Source of the DNA: Maylandia zebra
Taxonomy: Eukaryota > Chordata > Actinopteri > Cichliformes > Cichlidae
Assembly (NCBI RefSeq): GCF_041146795.1
Contig: NC_135170.1
Span: 24,236,033-24,300,032 of the forward strand
Direction of reading: 5' to 3'
Length of the DNA stretch: 64,000 nt
A program made the translations under genes and the position numbers. The notes beneath the pieces were generated by a model that was given only the letters and a program-made list of their open reading frames with translations, did not search any database and was not told the origin of the DNA. This document shows positions 41,015 through 52,150 of the stretch, one piece after another. The first letter of the stretch is position 1; each line of letters starts with the position of its first letter.

Positions 41015-41833
41015 TCATGTGTCTCTCAGGTGACCTCGGTTTTGAAGGCTCTGGAAGTGGGCATCCTTCAGGATGCGGTTGATATGCAGGTAGGACACTG
41101 GGTTCGTGGGCTCAAAAGAATTGCCCACACTAAGCGGACTGCAGGGGCCCTGAGCACACTGACTGACGCAGCTCCCAGCTGCACGTTCAGGACTGCTGAT
41201 GCTGCTGCTGCTCTCACTGTTGGATGACTGAAATGCAGATATTACATTACCATTAGAATGTTAGAATCCAGGGTCTGCACATCAACATGGAATTTAATAT
41301 CATACAAAGTGAAACAGATACTACTTTAAATCTGCATCTAGTAAAATTCAAAGCTCCTGACTAAAAATAAAATAAAATACTACAAAGTTAAAATACCACA
41401 TGTACACAGACTAATACAGGAAAACAGAGGGATATTTCAAACTAAGGAACAAGCAGTCATGATTTTACAACAGTTTCATCTGCACAGTGACATTATGGGT
41501 GCAAGTAAGTGTACTTGTTTTCTTTTATTGCAGATTTGGAAAACTGACATGTTTCAGGTCAAACCAATTTTAGCATTAGACAAAGATAACCTGAATGAAC
41601 ACAAAATGCATGTTTTAAATGATCTTAAATCTTAATATCTTTAATTGAAAGTTTTGGAAAATAAGGTTCGAGTTTCATTAGTACCAGCATAAAATTTAAT
41701 TTGTACATCAACATCATATCCATCTATTCTCTACTGCTTATCTTTTTTTCAGGGTTGCAGGAGCCTATGCCAGCTGTTATAGGGCAAGAGGCAGGGTGCA
41801 CCCTGGACAGGTTGCCAGTCCGTTGCAGGGCTA

Positions 41834-41889
<56 letters not shown>

Positions 41890-43341
41890 GCACCCGCATT
41901 CATATCTATGGGCAATTTAGAGGTTCCAATTAACATATCCCTATTAACTGCATGTCTTTGGGCTGTGGGAGGAAGCCGGAGTACCCGGAGAGAACCCACA
42001 CAAACACAGGGAGAACATGCAGACTCCACACAGAAAGACCCCGGCCTGATAGTGGAATTGAACCCAGGACATTCTTGCTGTGACAGAACAGTGCCAACCA
42101 CTGTGCTGCCAACATTACATTAAAAGTCAAATATGGTAGGTAACGTTTAAGGGAGAAAGTCTGTTGATCAGTTTGTGCCATGAAGCTCAAACACACTAGT
42201 CAATGCAGTCGGACTTATCTAAAAACACACAAGCAAGTCCACCTTTGAATGGCTCAAGAAAACAAAAAAATGGACAGCTTTGGACTGACCTAGTCAAATT
42301 CTAGACTCAAATCAGATTCGGATGCTTTGGGTTTGTCCTGAACTCGAAAAGTGCTCAAAAACCTAGAGAGTGTAGCTGAATTAAAACAATTCTGTAAAAA
42401 AGAAAGGGCAAAAATTCATTTACAGTAATGTGAAGGACTCGTAGCCAGTTATCAAAAGCTAGACTGCAGTTCTTGGGTCAAAGGATGGCACAAGTAGTTA
42501 TTAGGTTTACTTGTTCACATAGGGCCAGGTAGGTTTGGATAGCTTTTTCCCCTTAATAAATGAAACCATCATTTAAAAACTGCACTTTGTATTCACACCA
42601 GTCATCTTTGTGTAATATCAAAATTTTCTTAATGACATGCAAAAAAATGAGAAATGCTTATTCTGCATTTCTATTCAGGTTTCTGTGAGTATCATGTTAC
42701 CTTCCCTCTATAGTTTCTAAATGAACTGAATAACATGCTTAATGCAAGTTTCAGTTAACGCTTGTACCTCAGAGTCCCAGGCATCACGCCCTGGCTCAGG
42801 AGAGATGGGATGTGCTCTGGTCTGCCTTTTGGCTTGGGGCACCAGGTGGCCATTCTCCTCATCACCACCACTGTGCTGCCGTTTCCTGTTCAGGTAGAAA
42901 GCCAAAATAGGTAAAGATTAATTTGGCCTCACCAACTTATTAAAAACAAGTGTAAGCAACATATGAGACCTAACTCCTCAGTTAACTGTAGAGTAGACGA
43001 ATTTAAAAGCAATGACTTATCCCTGCTACAGTGTATACATGACGATTATTATGCAAAGTCACTGCAAGCTGCCATTGTTATATTCAAGACCAGCTAGCTC
43101 GGTATATTCTCAACGGTACTTCGAAGACACCATAGACCTACAGCACTACAGTTGTTAAAGTAATACAGTTGCTGTGACCAGTTACGGTTGCTGGAACCAT
43201 GCTTATTTTGTTAGCATATTCAATATTTTACGTGGGTCCTGCAACAAAGGCCACGGAAACGTCGAGCCAACTCTCGTTCAATCACTACTCAATCTACTCA
43301 AATGGAGTTATATTGTAAGCTCACCTGCTTTCAGTCAACAT
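41015..43341 (-). CDS. fam104a: fam104a / VCF1-type nuclear VCP cofactor, complete
   Basis: Three coding exons on the minus strand: 43341-43325 (17 nt, MLTES plus two bases), 42885-42768 and 41227-41015, all with GT-AG borders and matching phases (2, 0), giving 115 aa. The N-terminus reads MLTESRKRQHSGGDEENG with a second basic cluster QAKRQ about 15 residues on, a bipartite nuclear localisation pattern. A serine-rich middle (SSNSESSSSISSPE) leads to the diagnostic C-terminal helix YLHINRILKDAHFQSLQNRG. FAM104 proteins (VCF1/VCF2) bind the AAA ATPase VCP/p97 through that helix and promote its nuclear import. The tiny first coding exon explains why a simple reading-frame search misses the true start. 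It is divergent to hid1, with a CCAAT/NRF1-bearing promoter near 43.9 kb. In human FAM104A is on 17q25, like HID1. The paralogue letter is inferred from synteny. Confidence 0.9.
41716..42113. repeat. Full-length copy of a common fish interspersed repeat, in fam104a intron 2
   Basis: Shows the whole recognisable order: 'catctattctctactgctta', 'cagggtgcaccctggacagg', 'ttgccagtccgttgcaggg', a (CA)n array at 41841-41882, 'gggcaatttagaggttcc', 'catgtctttgggctgtggga', 'gggagaacatgcagactcc' and 'cagtgccaaccactgtgctg'. No coding capacity. Truncated relatives are at 26.8 and 46.86 kb. I recognise the block from many teleost genomes but do not assign a formal family name. Confidence 0.8.
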
Positions 43342-43884
43342 ATGATAACACTTGAGCAACCTAAATGAGATTCTTCTTTTTATTTTCTTCTGAGCAGACA
43401 GGAGGAGCCGGTTGGCTGTCGTTATTTGCTGGTTAACGGAGCTCGTTTCCTGTCTGTCGACGGCCTGTTAGTTTAGCTAACTTTGCCTGATTAGCTAATT
43501 ACGCTCAATAACAATGCGATACGGTTTTCCATTTCAGTCACAGTGCCAAAGACATCAGTTAGAGTGATAAACCACACAAAAAAATCAACGTGGCGCTAAT
43601 TGACAACAAAAAAAGATCAGGCGTTGACGAGCTAGGTAGTTAACAAGCCTGTCCTAAAGCGCTTTATCATAGGTTCAAAGCTAATGCTAACGTCACCGCA
43701 AGCTAACGGGAATCCTCTTATCATATGTTAGCTAACTACAGCACGCAGTACAATTTTTATTCCCTTTCGGAACTATTGCGCTCTTAAATCGAAATAAAAT
43801 TACTAGCGTTCAAACTCAACCTAGCCAACGATACTTGCAACTGATAACACGCACAACCAACCGCAACTGTTGTGTTTACATGGC

Positions 43885-43930
43885 ACCGCGCCTGCGCAAA
43901 GACCAATTATGGTGCCTTTAAAGACCAATA
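43885..43930. promoter_or_regulatory. NRF1 site and CCAAT boxes, fam104a promoter region
   Basis: GCGCCTGCGCA at 43888-43898 is a textbook NRF1 palindrome, followed by CCAAT boxes at 43903-43907 and 43925-43929. It lies about 550 bp upstream of the fam104a start codon, and the TATA-less setting suits a housekeeping gene. It could also serve hid1, whose start codon is about 900 bp away on the other side. Confidence 0.6.
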
Positions 43931-44630
43931 GGAAAAAACGAACCCTAACTCACATGGCTTTGTTTTTTTGGGAGAACAAAGCATATATATATACCAATAT
44001 AGACGTGAAGGTTAATAACAAGGGCAACAGAAATAAGCAACAGAAAATAAAGCTAACTTGTGTAATGCATGCTTTTCCTTTTTCATAAGTAAAAATATGA
44101 GGTGGCTTGGGACTGAAAGGAAGAACGCCTAAAGGTAACAGTATTCTAGCAATTATAGTGTGAAATTTGTACATTCGCTTTAGAAGCAAGTTTTTGGTTC
44201 GATGTCAGTCAAATGCACAAATCTCTTGCGTCTTGTTCCCGGATTCTGTGGTAACCGAAAGTAACAAAGCATTCAGAGACTTACGTTCTACACAAGAACT
44301 GACTTTAAACAGCACATTAACCCTGAAAATGTACTGATCAAGTCAACCCCATTTATACCACATTAATTTCCCCATAGGATGTCGCCATTTGCAAACACAT
44401 TTATTGTCATAATGTTTGTCTTGAGGGCTGAGACTATTAAATAGAAACAAGTCAACAAAGCAGTAAGCTGAAGTCTATTTCCACATATACCTTCTTATGG
44501 ATATTTTATACTGAAGAGTAGACGTGCAGATTAGGTTGCCATGTATTATATTGTATTTTCTGTTGTATGGCAGATAGAAGGCTTAAAACAAAATATCCAC
44601 TCTGAAGTAAGTGGCTGGCACATTTTCAAC

Positions 44631-44770
44631 CCGGAAGTTGCAGTCTGTAGTGCAGCCTGCTTGCCCAGTCAGCCAATAGAGTGAAAAATTGTCTCCGCCA
44701 ATGACTCGAGCGAAGGACGAAGGTGAGATTATCAGGGATTGTCAGTAGCGGCGGTCCTTCTGTGTATAAA
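44631..44770 (+). promoter_or_regulatory. hid1 proximal promoter motifs
   Basis: An ETS site CCGGAAGT at 44631-44638 and two CCAAT boxes (44673-44677, 44698-44702) precede the hid1 start codon at 44785 by 80-155 bp. A TATAAA at 44765 is too close to the ATG to act as its TATA box unless the 5' UTR is almost absent, so an Inr-type start between the CCAAT boxes and the ATG is more likely. Confidence 0.55.
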
Positions 44771-44784
44771 GGCAAATAACCGCA

Positions 44785-47700
44785 ATGGGCAGCACCGACT
44801 CTAAATTGAACTTCAGGAAGGCAGTGATCCAGCTCACGACCAAAACACAGGTGGGTTATGAGCAGTTTATATATATATTCTATCCAACTAAATAAATCGT
44901 TAAAAGACAGAGCCAGTGGGCGCACCGAAGAGCATCGTCGACGAGATGAAGGGATAACGCTTGCGACGCAGGAGCAAAAGAAAATATATATAAATAAAAA
45001 ATAAACTAATCTCGTGTTGCATGCAGCCTTTTCGGGTCACGTCTGTTTATTATTTTGCAGATTATAAATATTTATCACCTGAATGTAACGCGGCAAACTG
45101 GCCTGTGTCGTATTTTTATTAAACTGGATTAAATTGTCACAGAATCTGTTTTGTGAGTCACCGTAATTTGTTTTTGTTTGTTTGTTTTTTGCTTGTTTGG
45201 TTTTTCAATGCTGTACGCGTTCAGTTCAGATGATTATACATTATGGCGTACAGCAAAATCAAAGGTGATGACGTAGGTCTGGACTACGTTTGCAGATGCG
45301 GCAGGTGGACTGTGCCGTCAGTGTCACAGATACTGTTTGCGCTGCTGCTAGAACAACCAATTGTGTTGACATTGCCATGAGCTCTGATTATGTATAAATA
45401 AAGGATAAGCGTGTACATCTTTGTATGAAGGTAAAGGTCTCAGATGCGATTTTAATGCTGTGCAGCGCAAGATCAAGGCTGTTGTAAATAAAATAAAATA
45501 AAATAAGACGTCTGGCCGAGGTTAAATGCTCAGCTTTGCTTCAAAGGGAACTGAAATGTGCACATATTTTTCTCCAGCCAGTGGAAGCCACAGACGATGC
45601 CTTCTGGGATCAGTTCTGGGCAGACACCACCACCACGGTCCAGGATGTTTTCGCACTGGTGCCAGCTGCAGAGATAAGAGCTGTTCGAGAGGAGTCCCCC
45701 TCAAATTTAGCGACCCTTTGTTATAAAGTAAGCATTAAATAAACTCTCGGCGCATTTTGTGTTACATAATGGAATGCTGTTGTTTGGAAACTGTGCTTTA
45801 TTTTGACTGCAGAGCCCTGCACAGGCTCTTAGATGTCTGAATAAATGAGTCAGCTCCCCTTCCTTTTCCCGTTGCTTCCCGTCTCTAGCCACCAGCTTCC
45901 GTTTTGAAGCTGCCTGTCAGAAACAAACACAGTGGGGCTCACAGCATAATTAAATGAAGAGGTGGGGATGAGAGCCCTTGAAAGCTGAGCAGGTTCAAAG
46001 GGGTTCTTGCTTATTTTTAGCTTGCTTATCTGCAGCGTGTATTTGATTAAATTTAGATAATAAATCACCAAGTAAATTTTTGTTTTTGGTCCAAAAATTG
46101 CAGATACAGAGATTAAGTATGCTTGTCTGTTTGTTGGTAAGACTGCTGGTGCTTAACATGGTGCCATGTTTCCTAACAAACAAATGAGCATGACTCTTGA
46201 TAACTGCTATAATATCTTTATGTCCTCAAACTAAAAGTTGATTGGAAATTATTATAATCATAGATTAAAATCTATGATTATGGATGGATAGCTGTTTTCC
46301 TCATGGTGACATTCTGGTTTGGAAAGAATTCAGTGTTAAAATAATTATATTATTTCAAAAAAAATGTTATAAAACACTATAGATCCTTGATGTGTGGTGA
46401 GGTGTGCTGTGTGGGTCATGCTTCATTAACTAAACAAGTTCTAGCACCAGTGTAGCTGAAGCATATTCACTGTTTTTAAATTGAATTAAAACACAATATC
46501 AAACTGAATTAAATGATCAGTGCCATATATCAGTACAGAAGATGTAGATACTAGATATTATGTTCCATACTAAATATAATCACCCACTTACAATGTTTCT
46601 GGATTCTTCAGGCCGTGGAGAAGCTTGTCCAGGGAGCAGAGTCTGGTTGTCCCTCTGAGAAAGAAAAGCAGGTAGTCCTGAATTGCTGTCGCATCCTGAC
46701 CCGCATCCTTCCCTACATCTTTGAGGACCAGGACTGGAGAGGATTTTTCTGGTCCACAGTGCCTGGTGCTGGGCGGGCTGGGGTGAGTTGGCATGGGAAA
46801 AGGAAGATCAGTTTGTCACAGATTAACATTGTGTATCCATGGTTGTATGGAAGAAAATCGAGGCACACACTGGAGAGGTCACCAGTCTATCACAGTGCTC
46901 ACAAGGCTGGATCAGGAGTTAAGAAAATAGATAGCTAGATAAAAATATTCATAAATATACTCATCACATTCAGCGGGTTTTTAAATCACTTGTAACACTA
47001 AATACTGCTTTTGTTTGTTTCTAAAAAAATATGACAGAGTGTCAACAAGCTTCTCGGAAGCTTTCTTATTTTACTTATATAAAGATGGATTCACCTAATA
47101 AATTAGTTGCAATGTTCCCTCTAAGCTGAGCGCGTGAGCAATCGCATACTGCTGACACGGTCTCCCCACACAGAAAATCACACACACAAAAAGAAAAAAA
47201 ATCCAGCCTGAATTGGAATTAAAGTAAATACATGTATTTATTTTATTTCGCTGATTTTCTGTGCGCGGAGACTGTGTCAGCAGTGCGCGATTGCTCATGC
47301 ACTCAGCTTATAGGGAACAGTGGTTATAAGCCCTGTGCTTTCCCAAGTGGGAATGCTTTATTCCAGTGAACCTAAATTCCCTCATTCCAGATATAAAAAG
47401 GTGTATTCTCTTCCTTTTCTTTAAAAAAATGTAAATATTTTTGAAGGATTCCACTTTTTCCACATTTTTTCAGACAGACGAGCTGGATGATGATGAAGGA
47501 GCTCGACCACTGGCCGAGTCGCTGCTCCTGGCTATCGCTGACCTCCTCTTCTGCCCTGACTTCACTGTGCATAGTCACAAGAGGGGCCCTGTGAGTAACA
47601 GCTGTCCTTCTGACACGGTACAGTCCAGTGTCATTAATTTGTCATCCTACCTCCATCCAGCAAAAGAAGTTACTGCTGACAGAATAGTGCAGCACAAACA

Positions 47701-49820
47701 TTTATTCCTTGACCTTAGTCTCTAACATTGTTCCAGACGTTAGACATATTTCTTCAAGCACTGTTTCCTTCTTCCTGATCAAAGATTTCCCAACTAACCT
47801 GCCACTCAAGTTTGACCGAAGCACCGAGCTAGGTTCTGGTGGCTGATACTTTCTCAGCGACAAAGGAAGAATTCTCCATGAGTATGAAAAGAATGTTGCT
47901 CAGTCTGTAACTTTGAACTCCCCATTGCTGTTCATGTAATCATTTCAGTGCTAAGGTAGATGTCAGAAAAGTCTGTTATGGCAACTAAAGTGAAATTATC
48001 TTTTATATAAAAAGTGACAGCAACAGCAAATTATACCTACCCACAATCTGGATGGCAATGGCAGAATATTAGAATTCATATACCAGAAATCAGGTTTCAT
48101 AAGCTATTTCTTACCAGGAGTTAACAATGTTTGACAATGTCAATCTTCCCATTATCTACAATTGAGTCTAAGTCACTGAATAAATTACTTTGCAAATCTA
48201 AGACCAGGAAATGTAGCTATAAAGCTATTTGACTGGATTTTTTTTGTGTGTGTGTACGTCTGTGTGTGTGACTTTATCCAGGACTCAGTAGAGAGCATGC
48301 AGTCTATAGACAGCTGTGAATACATTTGGGAGGCAGGGGTGGGATTTGCACAGTCGCCCCCTCTAAACTACATCCATGATCTGAATAGGTGAGTTGGCCT
48401 CAAGTGTGTAAAATCTCATGTGTGGTAAAAGCTAAAATGTAATCTTATTTTTGTGTGTGTGATTTACTTTTCTTTTTTCTTTTTTGTCTTTTCTGTCTTT
48501 TCAATCTCCATCCTTCAGGACAGAACTGTTGAGATTATTACTGACCTGCTTCTCCGAGGCCATGTACCTCCCTCCTTCATCAGACAACACTATCCTCAAT
48601 CCTTGGGTGACATTTTTCTGCTCAACAGAAAACAGGTAATGGAAAATAAAAGCACATGCACACATACAGCAATGATTTTAAAAAAAAAAAAAAGAAAGAA
48701 GGAGAAGTACACAAATTTTAAAATCCAATTCTAAAGTTTTACTCACAGGACACGATAAAAAAAAAAAAGGCCCTTAGCACATCTCAAAATGAGGTAAATA
48801 CAACCTCAGATGAACTATGACATATGACAGCATGTCATTTATCACTTAACACAACTTAAACCAGACTACAGAAGCGGTGTGTGACAAAACCAAGTACATC
48901 CTTACTGGTTCCATGGGAATTAAGAGCAGCCAGGTGCTGCTAACCAAATATACGTCATTAACTGATCATCAGCAAGTGCGACAACTTCTAAAAAAACAGA
49001 TATTTTGGCAGTGGGAGGTTTATAAGGCAGTTTCAATTGTTTTTCAGCGAGAGACATTATTCACAAGTGGAAAATATTGCAAGACAGCTACCAGTATCTT
49101 CAGGAGTGGGCATCCCAGCAAATTTACCCAAAGGTCAGACAGCACAGTGCTCACAGAAAGTGCAAAAAACCCAAGCTGCATGTCAGACTCAAAAAGAAAA
49201 AAGTTAATGTTTTTTCAAAGCGATAAGAAAAACACAAGCATCTTCTCTCTAAAAAGAATGGCTTAGATGTGAAAAGTTGCATCTGAAAACACCAGTGTCT
49301 TTTATGCAAACAAGACCAAAGCAGAAATGTTTGGTCATCATGCAAAGCACCACATTTAGAGAGAACCAAACAAGGCATATCAGCACAAACACCTCATACC
49401 AATTATAAAAGGTGATGATTTATGCTTGTTTTCTTGGGCACTTTGTAGTCACTGAGCTGACCCTGAACTTTTCTGTATACCAAATTATTCTAGAGTCAAA
49501 TGTGGGGCCTTCTGTCTGATATCTAAAGTTTGGCTGAAACTGGGTTATGCATGTAAAGAAGAGTCCATAATGATGGAAAAGACTGATAAAGTCATAGAGA
49601 AAACAAGTAGTTCTAGTTATTGCTGATAAAGGCAGTTCTTCAAGCTACTGAATGGTGCATTTTCTTCAATTTCATATCAGTTTTTAAATAAATAAAGATA
49701 AAGTGTAATATGTCATGCTGTTGTTCATCTTAGGGTGACACAGTAAGGACTAGAAAATGTTTTAATAATTTCCTGATATGTAAACCTTAGAACTGACAGA
49801 AGGTTTTGACTATTTACCAT

Positions 49821-49900
<80 letters not shown>

Positions 49901-52111
49901 TGTAGTGATGTACGCAAAAGGAGCCAAATGCAGACTATAGAGGCCAATCTTGCTAAATAATAATGACTTTTCTTCTAGTGGAGTATAAGTCAATACAAAT
50001 AAAAAGCAGAAAATCGACCACTGAAACCAAGGAACCATAACAAACAGATCGGACTGAACAGGCTGAGAACACAGACGGCCTGGCAAAGGACAAAGGAAGA
50101 TAGTGATTATAAATACACAGAGGGGTTATTGGTGTAGTGAGGAGGAACCTGGGACACACAGCTGAACTAAATCAGAATAATAAGTAAAATTAAAACATGA
50201 CACTAGGAGACAAATGACAGAATAAAGCAGGAAATAACAAGACAGAAAAACACCTACCACAGAGGCTAAGAGCTGACAGCAGGATACAAAGAACACAGAG
50301 GGGGTAAAAGAAACCGAAGACTTAAGGAACTAAATATTAACAAACTACCATGAGAAGAAATCAAATACTTGTTCAGAAACCAAAAAAGCCTGAGAGTATA
50401 AACATAAAGAAACCAACCAAGAATAAGTGCTGAAAGTAAAATAATACAACACTCAAACTCAGTCACAAAACCCCCCCAGTGTTCGTGACATAAACCTTGC
50501 TATATCACCATGGTGATGTGTCATGGTTCAGTTATCTCTTAGATGTAAATAAAATTGCAAAAAATGAAAGATGGATTGCATGACATTTAGTGACATTGTC
50601 ACCATCTTTGTTTGTCCCTAGACATGCTCTGCCTCTATTCACGTCTCTCCTGAATGTGGTGTGCGCTTATGACCCGGTGGGTTATGGCATCCCGTACAAC
50701 CACCTGCTCTTCTCTGACTACCGGGAGCAGCTGGTGGAGCAGGCGGTACAGATCCTCATTGTGACACTGGAGCATGATGGAGGGATTCCCCACCCCCCTG
50801 CCTCCAGCATAGAGGAACAAGAGGTAACTTCAAGACTGTGACGAAGACACTTGATGGCTTTATTGCATTTAATTAATGTTATTCAAATCTTTCTGAATTT
50901 GTTCGGCTCAGTCTACAGGACCAGAAAACCTGTTTGTGAATTATTTGTCAAGGATTCACAGAGAGGAGGTATGCATATCAGTGTTTCTTAAAAATCCTCC
51001 AATGTCATTACTTTAAAGACTGTATTGTGAAAATCTGTATCTTTGTGGTCTCCCAATGGTAGGACTTTGATTTTGTACTGAAAGGCCTGGCTCGTCTGCT
51101 GACCAACCCTTTGACCCAGACTTACCTGCCTAACTCCACCAAGAAGATCCAGTTCCACCAGGAGCTTCTGGTGCTTTTCTGGAAACTTTGCGACTTCAAT
51201 AAGGTTAGAACAAAGATAAAGGCTTCTTTGGGGAGGCGATGCATTAAAAGGTGCTTTCATTTGACGTCACAATCTACTTTGTGTTCCCACTGCAGAAGTT
51301 CCTGTTCTTTGTCCTGAAGAGCAGCGATGTGTTAGATATCCTGGTTCCTATACTCTATTACTTGAATGACGCGAGAGCAGACCAGTGTGAGTCTCCTCAG
51401 TTGCTTCACTGCACACGACAAACCTCTACTAGAAGCATGCATTTAACAATTTCTGGTGTGATTTGTCTTTTCTGCAGCACGTGTTGGACTTATGCACATT
51501 GGTGTGTTCATTTTGCTGTTGCTGAGTGGTGAGAGAAACTTTGGCGTGCGCTTGAATAAGCCCTATTCTCTCCATGTGCCTATGGACATCCCGGTGTTCA
51601 CAGGGACTCATGCTGACCTCCTTATAGTGGTAAGACACACCTGCTGCTGTGCTGAAATGGGAGTTTTCTTGATAGCTAACTAATTCAAATACAGTGAAGT
51701 TTTACAGCTGTGGCTCTGTTTGGTTTCTAGGTGTTTCACAAGATAATCACAACAGGCCACCAGCGTCTCCAGCCTCTCTTTGACTGCCTACTAACCATCA
51801 TTGTAAATGGTAAATACGCATTTGATTTCAGATTTTGTTTTCAACATAACCACGCCATGACAATTAGTTGTTACAGTTTTTATTTCACACCCTTTTAATA
51901 CTCCTGCTTATCCTTCAGTTTCCCCTTACTTGAAGAGCCTGTCAATGGTAGCAGCTAATAAACTGCTCCACCTGCTGGAGGCCTTTTCCACCACCTGGTT
52001 CCTGTTCTCTGCAGCTCAGAACCATCACCTGGTTTTTTTCCTTCTCGAGGCTTTCAACAACATTATCCAGTACCAGTTTGATGGTAAGAGAAAGCTGGAG
52101 ACATTCAAGGC

Positions 52112-52150
<39 letters not shown>

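Noticed and set aside
40910-41227. 105-codon plus-strand open frame
   Set aside because: It is the antisense shadow of the last fam104a exon, whose minus-strand reading gives the family's conserved C-terminus.
44763-44770. TATAAA considered as the hid1 TATA box
   Set aside because: It lies only 20 bp before the start codon, which would put transcription initiation inside the coding region.
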